Positions 54,517-64,000 of a stretch of DNA of 64,000 nucleotides are shown piece by piece. The DNA comes from Steinernema hermaphroditum (lineage: Eukaryota > Nematoda > Chromadorea > Rhabditida > Steinernematidae), in assembly GCA_030435675.1 (NCBI GenBank), contig CM059625.1:12896001-12960000 (forward strand). Direction: 5' to 3'. The notes beneath the pieces are model-generated. The model searched no databases, was not told where the DNA came from, and saw nothing but the letters and a program-made list of their open reading frames with translations. Each line of letters begins with the position of its first letter. The first letter of the stretch is position 1. The position numbers were made by a program, and so were the translations under genes.

Positions 54517-57500
54517 AAACTCGTTTGCTGTCGGAATGAGCGGCACAATAAACAAACACAAAAAGGTGTGTTTTCGAAGCCGCCTCTTTGCTCGACAGTG
54601 GTAGAAACAGTGGAGGTGATAAGCGGAGTGCATATGCATGTTTCGTACATTTCTGTCGTTATTGATCGTGGATGGCGGCGTGCTGTCGACGCCAGAGTTC
54701 GCATTATTTCCTGTTTACTGTCCGGAAAAGACGTTCTTACAAAACAATGCGGCGAGCGTAGATTAAAAGGAAAGCTTCTTTTGTGCCTAATACAAAAAGT
54801 GAGATACAATAAAAGAGCACATTATTGATGCTACTCGTTGTAATGTTGTGAAATGGTATCAACGAAAATCGCCTCTAAGAGGATTAGCCCACACATTGAA
54901 ACGCGATATTTTTTGATAACTATTGATTCAAACGTTTACAGATCAAAAGTTCGTCAGCTTTATACGATATATTCAAATTTACATGAATTGTGCTGTATTT
55001 GTAACTTTGTATTTGAAAACACAAAAGTTTGTTTTTGTGATAAATCGAATCAGACGAGGGGAGTAGAAGACGAAGAGTTCAAGTCTAAGCCAACTCAACG
55101 ACATCGTAGCGTACGGGGTGAAACGCAAACTTAATGAACATCGTTCAGGTTCTACGCCTTTTTTGTGAACTATACATCGAGTCGCTAGCAAAATGCTTAA
55201 CTAGGGGAGGCTTTGTAGGTATAGGCATTGAATTTTCCATCAAGTTATTTCAAATCGTCATACTTGTTGACAACCAGACGTGAAAATCTCGAAGAATTTT
55301 CGAAAGTGCACCAACGATATGAATCATCGTCTTCTTCACGCACAAACGCATGTATTCGTCTGCTTTCTGCGTCGACCTCTACACTAAGTTCTTGTTTGTG
55401 ATATCTCTCAAACTACCGTTAGAACTGCAGCGTAGGATTGAATGATTGAAAGAACGTATGGATGCATTTTGTCGCTCTGCAAGGGGACTTTGTAAAGAAC
55501 GGAAATGTCGAAGCTACGTCTACAGTTTCTGACTCATGCTGACTGAAAGTTCGAGCTCTGTAATTTCTTCTACGGCTCAACGCTTGCTGACGTTGTTATT
55601 TATGTTTTGTTTCTCGGTGTGGACTGAATCACCACTCGTCTGAATGTATACCGTTCGTTTTTACGAATTTCTTATTTCAAAACCACTTTTTCAGATCAGT
55701 TTTCATGTTCTGTTCTTGCTTTGTGAACTGTGCTTTCAAATGGTAGTGCGCAAGGACCAAACGAATGACATCAACTGAAATCGCCGGCGAACATGGACTC
55801 TTGTACATGGCCATCAGGTATATTAATTTGTTCGGTAGGGACGCGTTGCTCAGAGAAGTTTCGATTTAAAAAAATTCCTGAAATTACCAAACTGAAGCGA
55901 GCAGATCGCAATGGAATATCACCGAAGCCCTTCATAAACTGCGTCCTCTCACCTACTTGTAGAAAGCGTTTGGAAAGCGGGAAATGGTCCCTTTCAGACA
56001 ACCAGACAGTCTCATTCAGACCTTTTCTGCCCAGACATTGTATGAGCGCTGCCGCTAGACAGTCTCGAACGGGTGGTATGTGCATCGCGCGATTCATTCA
56101 GCGAGCTAGTCTTTAATTTTTGGAACCCTGACCGTTTACTGATTGACGCATTGCGTATATAGTCAGAATTTTTGGAACGCTCGGTCGAAAGACTGAGCAA
56201 TAATTAACACTCTGAAGGGGACTAATACTGTTTCCTTTTGGCCGCATCAGGTCTTATTGTCCTTCTTTCATCTCATAGTAACTCTTAGTTCACGTCTGTA
56301 GACGAAAAAAAAACAAAATATTTGTGCATCTTGAAAAGGCTATTAACGCTTTCTTATGTGATGTCTGCCTGAAATACTTGCAAAAAAAACATAAAAAGCA
56401 ATTTTGAGGCTCCGTCTTGTTATTGTAATAGATTTTGAGATATGAAACATTCGTACAAGTGTTCACTAGTAGCCACTCCGATCTCTTAAAATGTTTTGGC
56501 TCAGCATAGGAACATAAACGTGACTCACAGAGACCGTCTCAGCATTGCTCTTGTACAATATTTTTCAAACCATGGACGTCATCGCTGGTTCTAAAACATT
56601 TTCCATCCTGTTTTCATGTCTGACAACAGCACTGCGGAATGAATAAGGAAAAGTTGCAATAATTATATGTATTTCTCTGAATCGACTGATTTCTCCAAAA
56701 GCTAACGGCTGTGTCGCCTGTTGCGTACCTAGGATGACGTCACAGACACAAATAGAACATCCTCCCAATTCCTTAGTTCGTCTGAAACGATCCTGGTCGC
56801 CGACCGCCCCAGGCGAAATTCGTCGCCCGTCTGGCAGCGCTCTAATCGACTGCTGATCTTCTTCCTCGTCTGGGTGCGAACCGAAACGAACCAATGGAGA
56901 AGCGGAAGCGATTGTTCTCATCCGCGCAGTCGTCTACTTCAAATTGCGGAAATTTTAACAAAATTGATGACCCAATTTTTGAAACAGCCTATTTCCTGGT
57001 TGCATATTTGTGATTCGGAAGGGGATCCTACCACGAGTTGCCAATGCTTGTTGCCAAGACTCAAAGGCCATTACATGCTACAGTGTGATGAAGGATGAGT
57101 AACCTAAAGGTCCCAGAATCCGTAGATTCCTTAAGTTGTGAATGTTTTTGTTATTAGAATATGTATTAAAACAAATTCCTAATAGCGATTTTCCGATTTT
57201 TTGTTTCTGCCCCCTACCTTCCCTTTCACAAAGCTGACCGCTCTTGAATCTAATCCTGCATAAGGCTCCCGATTTTTGCTGACGTTTTGTTTGACACCAC
57301 TTAACATCGGCATAATTGTGAAAAATCATCATTTCCGTCAAATTCCTCGGAGTTAATCGAAATTAATCGTCCGTCCAATCCGCGTCATTTCAAAGATGAC
57401 TCCTGGAAACGGTCGAGCATAAAGGTCTTAATTACTCGTCATGATGTGTTTTCGTGACGAATCGTTTTTTTAACAAAATTTTCAATATCACCGGAAAGTG

Positions 57501-60343
57501 GATTTATTTCCCTTTTTGTCACTTCCATTACGGTGCCGACTCGTCCAATTAGATCGTTTAACACACAGACGTGATATATTGAAATCGTTAATTCCTCGAT
57601 GCTTTTTGGTAGCCCTTCGCGTTTCATGCGTCGCGTGTCTTGCTGTTAATACATTGTCGCCAGCTCATCAGTTCGAATTTCTGCTTCGTACATGGATGTG
57701 TGGAACTGTTGGCGTTCCTTCCGTTGTTGTCGACGTCATCGACTGTCGCCTCCTCCGTAACAAAACATTCCGATTCTCCAGTCGATTGTTTGCCCATTAA
57801 GACTGTACCAATTAGTCCATATTTAGTTTCTGTTTTGGTCGTTCGCCTTGGAATGCGAGAAATGTATTTGAACGCCGCTTGTTAGCACCTCAGGTTCGCT
57901 ATGCCGCATTCCAGATTGCTGAGTGGATACTGCTTCTAAGCTTTTAGAACTTTGACCTTCTTTGTTTGTTTCTGTACCCTATTAATCTTTTCGGTTTTGG
58001 ACCCTTAGCTTTTAATTAAAACGACCGGTGCAGCTGAAAATGTAATCACGACAGCTTTACTCATCCCACGAGTCTCTGCATCTTGGGCTAATTAGTCGTC
58101 GGAATGTGGTAATCGCTCAGAGCTCGCTGCGATTAACGTAGATGGCATTTCGAAAACAAAAAAAAACGACCAGGAAAGCGGGGTGCCAAGACGGAGTGTT
58201 CTCGGTATCCATTTCACTCGAGACCAAACACGCATTCCGGCCGAAGATTCGTCCATTAATGAATTGAATGTGAGTCACATGTTTTTACCAAGAGAATTAT
58301 GTGCGATTCCGCTGAAGCTCTGACGAAAGCGAACGATTAACTTTCGCTCTTCAAACTTTGAATCCCCGCGCACGGAAAGTTCGAAACAATCACGGCTCGT
58401 AGGGGAAGTGATCGGTCTGCCGACGGGTAGCCGGGCGCTATGCTGGCGTTATGCTGGCGCGATGCATGATCAGCGGAGATATGGCGATGATCAGTCGGCT
58501 TAAAAGTGGAAATCCGCTGTGGCTCCCGCGAGTTCTGCCAACGACGCACAGAAACGCTGGAGAGAGAGGGAGAGCGCACGAGACGCGCAAAGACGGTCAA
58601 CACGATCAGGTTTTTCTGCAACAGCCAGCAGCGGTGCGCGAAGCCGATGGAGACGTAGTCCACTAATGCATCAGCAGCCACCAGAGAGCTCACAGAATCG
58701 TCGACGACATCGGCCTCAACTGTGGCGCGCTCTCTGAGTCAGAACTCGGCGATCGAGGCGAATAGGAAGAGATTTCGCTGATACGCTTGTCCCTTTGACT
58801 GCCCCTTAGGGTGGTCGTTTCTTGGATATATGTTACATTTTGCGTTCGTGGGCCCATTTACGTGATCGCTCTAAGACGCGTCGTGACTCCGTGCCCTTCA
58901 GATTCTTGTTCTCACTTACAACGGCGATTCCACTTGGGCCGATAGGTCCTCGCCGGCTGACCACCACCGTCCGTTCTATATTTAGCCGTTGTTGACATTG
59001 GTTTTGTGATGTCACTCGTCTATTTGAGATCGGGTGGACTCAACGCTTTTTTCGCGTCTCCACCGCTGTCGATAATCTCAGCACTTGCGGTGGCCCTCCT
59101 TCGCGCACAGCGCGGTCATGCAAAGCACCTCGAGAGAGTTGGACTGCGGCAAGAAAGGGCGCGCACACTGACTAAGTGACCACTGTATGATCGGTAGTCC
59201 TGAATCATCATCGGCGACCATTTCGAAAACGCGCGACGCTGGCTATTCGCTGTTCGCCAGACGAGTGGGGTTGTTATAAAATTGCATTGCCTCCAAATGG
59301 TCACGCTGTTTGATCTGGTGGCGAACGTGTGCGCGAACGCTGGCTTGCCGGCGCAGACCGATCCTTACCTTTTGGGAGGAGGGCCGACCGTAGTGGCCAG
59401 ATTCGATCAGAAGGACGATTTTGAACTGAACCGAATTGAGGGCCGTGTTTGCGTGATTACGAATTTGTTATGTGATGCCTATGAGCATACATGTACATAT
59501 GTGTGTCGGATGTGTGCTGCTGCAAAACGCTGTTGCTCCGTGACATCATGCCTCCGCTCGGCGCTGTACGTTCTCCTTCTCGCCATGTTCGACGATTCCA
59601 GTTTGCTTGTTTTGCGGTATGTACATATTATTGTATTTGCCGTCGTCGTCGAAACCCTCAGCTACAAACTACGTGCACAGTTCTCGTGGCTCCTTTTTTT
59701 CGTTTTCGTCGTGAGACTCACTTTCGCAATTGCGTTGACGACGCCGAGGAACGAGTGACATACCCGAAGGTACTGTAGCGGCATTCCTCGGCTCGCCTTT
59801 CCGCTGCAAAGTTGCAAAAGAGGGCCGTGGTTTCGAAGTGTGATGCTTGCAGTGTGTGTGCCTTTTGCTTGGTTCGTATGTGTGTGCGTCTGTGTTTGTG
59901 TTTGTTTAGCACCAAAAATTTTTAGCGCCACTGGTGGTGGACAGAACGACGATGACGACTACGAAACCGTCGGAGACGAAGAGGAGTGAGAGAGAATTCC
60001 ACCAATTGCGCGACTCTCCTTCGGCTCTCTGCGATCTGCATTGTCCACCAGCAGCACTATCAACCGTCGCCGCGAGCGAGCTTTTTCCCCGGCTACCCGT
60101 CACATGCGTGCGCAGAGCTTCTTTCCGCCCGTGATGAATGAACGAATTCGTTTTCTTGCGGTGCTAATCAACTGATCACTTCGGTTCACAGTCGCACTTA
60201 TCTCATTCCCTCCGTGAATGCGTCTCCCGCGAAACTACTAGCTGACGAGCATTTTTGGATTATTGTACTACTTCCAGTGATTTTCCCAGTCGCCCCTACT
60301 ACTTTCCAAACCCTACGAAGGGTGGCGGAGTCGCCCTTCCAGC
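54517..60343. other. Gene-poor region upstream of the ZMIZ-like gene
   Basis: About 5.8 kb with no supported gene. Open frames of 90-160 codons (e.g. 55771-56097 minus, 56565-56921 minus, 59282-59758 plus) have no family signature and no splice partners. The right end should contain the ZMIZ promoter. Confidence 0.4.
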
Positions 60344-63300
60344 ATGACTGATGAGATCACCTACGAGCAACACATCCAGCAGAACAACCAACGTCTCATA
60401 TCCATTCGTAACGTGAGTCCCTAAGCACACCTTGGCACTCGCGAACGTCCCCTTTGCAGAACCTCTCCGATCCGAGCGGATATGCCTTCGGTTGCCAAGA
60501 GTTGACTGGCTGGTGTTCCGACTCACGCGCCTTTCACGCGGCTTTTGAAGAGAATCTAATTGCCACTTTAGAGGTATTGTCACGGAATATTATTGCTTTT
60601 ACACGTTCCCGTGCTACTCCTGAGCTCACGGTCACTTTTCCCCGTTTAGGCTATCGTAGCGCAGTCGTCGCGCCATGGCTACGATCGCGATCTGGCGAAG
60701 CAGCTGATCGCCGCGTGCTTTGTGCACCGGAAACTCCTGTCGAAGGCGAACACGAGTAAGTGCTGGAATGCGCTTACCTATCCCGTCGTTACCAACAAGC
60801 ATTTGCATTATTTAGCCAAAGTGAGTCGTTGGCACGACCAGCTGCGTAAGCCCAAACGTGGAGGAGGATCCTCTTCCAAACGCAAGGGCTCCGCTTCCGC
60901 CACCAAAGCGCAAACTCCGACGGCTGCACCTTCGACCACGGCACCGCCGCCACCTCCCACGAACTCATCGCTTGATGCCGATACCAACTACACTCCTTCG
61001 GATAACTACCTTCCATCCGAGTAAGTTCCGTTTCCATGCTTGTCCCTTCATGCTAAGGGTTGCTGGGGTTATCGTGAGCAGACGATCGAAGCGGCGCGAG
61101 GCGAAATCTGGACAGCATGCAGATGGACACACACTTCGCGCAAGCCTGACTCAGTCGGTCGCGGGCTCTGCCGACCTCGCTGTCCTGTGCGCGCTGTCCC
61201 CTTCGGCTTAGCGGCGCGGCGACTCCCTCAGTTCGGCGACATGGGCGAACTGTTCGCACATATCGACGAGCGAGAACAACACCGTCCGGTAATAAGTGAA
61301 TGGATTATATCTCCTCGGCGGCCTCTGTCGATCTCCCACCCGCTCTTCCTTCCCGGCAGTGGTTGTCTTCTAATGCGATCTGCGCGCAGATGTGTGTTGC
61401 GTTCATCGTCCACCGCCATGCCCCTTTCGCCTCGTTGACACAAAGCGCATAGTCAGTCTCATACTTGCCCACCACAGCGTTCAATCTGATCCTTATGCTA
61501 AAGGTCACTTCGCAGTGTTCTGTGCATGTTCCTCGAGTAATTCGCTTTCGACTGGCGAGTTAACCGCGCTCAAGCCGACGCTCTCCGTGCTTCGATTCCC
61601 TTATCCGTTGTCTGCCACTTTCATTAAGTAATGTCTCACTTCCTATTGACACATCTCATAAGTGGCGAGGCGTAACCTCTCCGCCTTGGGAAATGCGTCA
61701 CTCACGCAGGCAGCAAGCGGCTACTCGCTGCTAACCGCCTCAACCACTCCCCCTTTGCTCCTTTCGAACTCGACATCAAAGAACCACCCAGATGGGCTTC
61801 TTTCTTCTTTCTCTTCACGTTTCCCTTTCAAAGCCTTAATCATGGTACGTGCGAACTCCAAGTCCGTGCCATATCGAGTCGACTGGCCGAATTGTGCTTA
61901 AGTCGCGCGCGTCTCCACAACTACGGTACCTTCGACTACCCATACAGGCGCTGCGAAAACGCTCTGATTGACAACAGCGCACTTCGCCCCTTTGCAGCAT
62001 ATCCTCACCGCCCCTCATCTGTAATACGTGTTTGGGATTGTCCGTCCGGGTCTTGTCTCCTCTTCTCTGAGGCGCGGCGCACTGCAAACCAGGTTCTCGC
62101 TGTTTCGCCTTTTTATCCAATCGACGTCGATCGAAAATGGGCGAAAGGCAATCATCTTTTGGTATCGTGCGCAGTTTCAACCTCGAAACACCATCGACAT
62201 TCATAACCTCGGCCGGCGCGACTCCCTCCGCCCCGACGGAGGCGTTGACGCTCGCTTGGCGAGAGGCGATATTCTTAATCTCGAATTCAGTCATTAGCTT
62301 TCGCACGGCACCACCTCGCTTGTTCCTCTCATCTTAACTCCTTTTACCTGTGCAACTTATCACCCACTAATTAGTCACTTTGGACTGTGGTGTCGCGCCC
62401 TCTTCCTCGCCTTCCTCATTGTGGTGTGCGCGATGAGTCGCAAACGTCTCCCGATCTCAGCACGGCTAAGCGCCGCGCGGCTTGGCCCGGGCCTTTTGGA
62501 TATTGGACCACTTGCTGTTGCTGTCTATAATTGCATTTGTTTATATGTCCGTGCGCACGCGTATGTGTATTCCACCCGTAATGATATTGATTTGCATCCG
62601 CTTTATTGCGAGAAGCTTTGGCCCCCTTTTAGGCGTTGGTGTCATCATCAACTCTGAAAACTCTCCTAAGGGGTGTCGAGAGTTGGCGATAATGCTTTGT
62701 CGCCGCGCAGAGTCGCACCGCCCAGGCGTCGGCTCATTGGATCCCATGTCCTTTGCTAGTGCCCACCGCATTTTTCCTCTTTCTTAGTCCTTTAGTACAT
62801 TTAGGAGGGTGAACGGACATGCTACCGAAAATTGATTGCCCTTTGCGAACTTTGTTTCTGCTCGTTCGGCCGTTTTCGTCAGTTCACCAGTCCGATTCGT
62901 TTCTTTGTTTTTCGTCGGTCCAAGAATCCAAGGGGAGGAGGAGGTTCCTCCGGGCGTTGTTATGCCAGCGCGCTTCTTAATGGAGCAAAAAAGTATTATT
63001 CGCGCATGTTGTTTGCGCGTTTACATGCTCGCTTCGGAAAATAAAATATTGTGACTAAGAGGTGCCGGTGCTCGTGATATCACATACGGTTTCTCCCTCC
63101 TTTCGTGTCAGCCAGGCGTATCGGTTGCTTCTCGTCGCTCCTCTTCGCTCTTTTGATGCTCTTCCGATGGATGGCGTGTGCCCAAATAGCGTTCTTCTCT
63201 CTCTTATGCTTTTCTTCTTCTCCGCCACCGTTCGCTACTCTGTAATATTCCAATTGGCTTGTGTCGAATGCGAAAAACGGGCCGGGAGGGACAAAGCACA

Positions 63301-64000
63301 CATGTGGGGAGAGGGGTGATGTGACTGCTATCGCTGAGTGAGTGTTTGTTACTGCAGACGGGAACGGTTCCGAAGGTATTCCGACCTTATTCGTTCGGGG
63401 CGGAGTGCCCCTGTCGCAGCTGATTTAGCGCCGCTTTCCGAAATCCACGCCCGACAAAAGGAACTCCCAACAAAACAATGGGTGTGTGTTTGCGCGTGGC
63501 GACTGCCTTCTTGAGGAGTGGTGGGAACGACGACTTGAGGAGTGGCAACTCGGAAGTCGGTCTTTCCAGTTGATCGTTGTACGGTGTGTGGCTGTCCCTC
63601 CGAGGTCATGTGCTGTCCTGAGGCTTTCGTGCTTGATTCCATATGGTGCTTTTGCCGCCCGCCCTTGCGTTGTCCCTTAGTTCTACTTCTTTCGGTCACC
63701 CCACCGCTAGGCGCCGATTCGGAAGCAAACACGAGTACGCTACAAACAACGATCGCGTCATTACAAGTTGTAGTTGTCGATAACTATTTTTGCCCATTTC
63801 AGCAACTTTGTAGACGGCCGGTGCCCGGGTTTCGTCGATTCGCAATCGACCATGTGGGCTCAACAAGGCAACACGGCAATGATCCCTGATCAGAGTGTGA
63901 TGTTCGGTGGAGATCAGCAAGCTGTCCACCAACAACCGATGTCCTTCGCTTCACCGAATCAACAGTTCGCCGGAGCCTTGGCCCAGCCGACCATTCCCCC
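60344..64000 (+). CDS. ZMIZ1: ZMIZ1/ZMIZ2-like transcriptional co-regulator, N-terminal part (runs off window)
   Basis: Nuclear PIAS-like co-regulator; in vertebrates ZMIZ proteins act with Notch, androgen receptor and BAF complexes through an SP-RING finger. Exons 60344-60412, 60460-60573, 60650-60755 and 60816-61020 encode the N-terminal TPR-like domain: EQHIQQNNQRLISIRN, NLSDPSGYAF, ELTGWCSDSRAFHAAFEENL and YDRDLAKQLIAACFVHRKLL. This aligns well with the start of human ZMIZ1 (HIQQ.N.RL, ELL.WC.DPRAF...FE..L). A Ser/Lys then Pro/Thr-rich linker follows. After a 2.8-kb intron, exon 5 begins at 63803 with NFVDGRCPGFVDSQSTMWAQ and continues as Gln/Pro/Met-rich sequence to the right edge. All joins are in phase. 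The SP-RING, which would confirm the family, lies outside the window. Confidence 0.8.
61021..63802 (+). other. ZMIZ-like gene intron 4 (2.8 kb)
   Basis: GT-AG intron joining exon 4 (…YLPS-GA) to exon 5 (C-AAC…) in phase. No nested gene is supported; open frames are short. Other introns in this gene are 47-76 bp, so this one is a clear outlier and a candidate for regulatory elements or an internal promoter. Confidence 0.65.

Noticed and set aside
55771..56116. Overlapping ~108-codon frames on both strands
   Set aside because: Open on both strands, as happens by chance; no supporting splice sites or homology.

Overview
This is a eukaryotic, almost certainly nematode, genomic window. Coding exons are split by very short spliceosomal introns (typically about 44-56 bp, GT...TTTAG/TTTCAG). 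The gene set fits a rhabditid nematode: a GPI-anchored ephrin, a Pax-type gene with only the N-terminal (PAI) half of the paired domain, and nematode-like single-copy housekeeping genes. No species can be named from the sequence. Overall GC looks to be in the mid-40s percent. No prokaryotic, viral or CRISPR features were seen, and I found no tRNA or rRNA gene by eye.

Layout. 1-1672 (-): N-terminal two thirds of a mitochondrial ABCB8-type half transporter, cut by the window edge. 2289-4600 (+): CFP1/CXXC1, the CpG/H3K4me reader of SET1/COMPASS, followed by 5137-6188 (+): phosphomannomutase. 6460-6760: a MITE-like palindromic element. 7049-7452 (-): a frameshifted free-standing SH2-domain remnant. 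11450-15708 (+): ephrin with a 3.2-kb first intron, convergent with 15984-18851 (-): GFAT copy A. A small unrecognised gene (about 19219-19624, -) lies between it and 20359-23375 (-): GFAT copy B. 26017-28539 (-): ELL elongation factor. 33578-38479 (-): 5-oxoprolinase. 41704-42406 (+): PAI-only Pax gene. 51372-53541 (+): an unrecognised but well-formed gene. 60344 to the right edge (+): the N-terminal part of a ZMIZ1/2-type co-regulator.

Two kinds of neighbourhood are visible. Housekeeping genes (ABCB8, CFP1, PMM, the two GFATs, ELL, OPLAH) have short introns and mostly modest spacing. Regulatory or developmental genes (ephrin, npax, ZMIZ) sit in or beside multi-kilobase stretches without recognisable genes (7.5-11.4, 42.4-51.4 and 54.5-60.3 kb) or carry 2.8-3.2-kb introns, as expected where cis-regulatory DNA is concentrated.

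The most notable structural observation is the GFAT tandem pair. The last ~1.27 kb of the two genes, introns included, differ at only 7 positions that I could count and have no indels, while the upstream exons are clearly diverged. This indicates recent gene conversion. Other points of interest are the CFP1 CXXC finger lacking its usual DNA-reading loop, a pre-miRNA-like hairpin in ephrin intron 1, a GC-AG intron in GFAT copy A, and the CFP1-PMM adjacency, which I recall as also present in C. elegans. Functional names rest on recognising family sequence patterns by eye; exon joins were checked for reading frame by hand.
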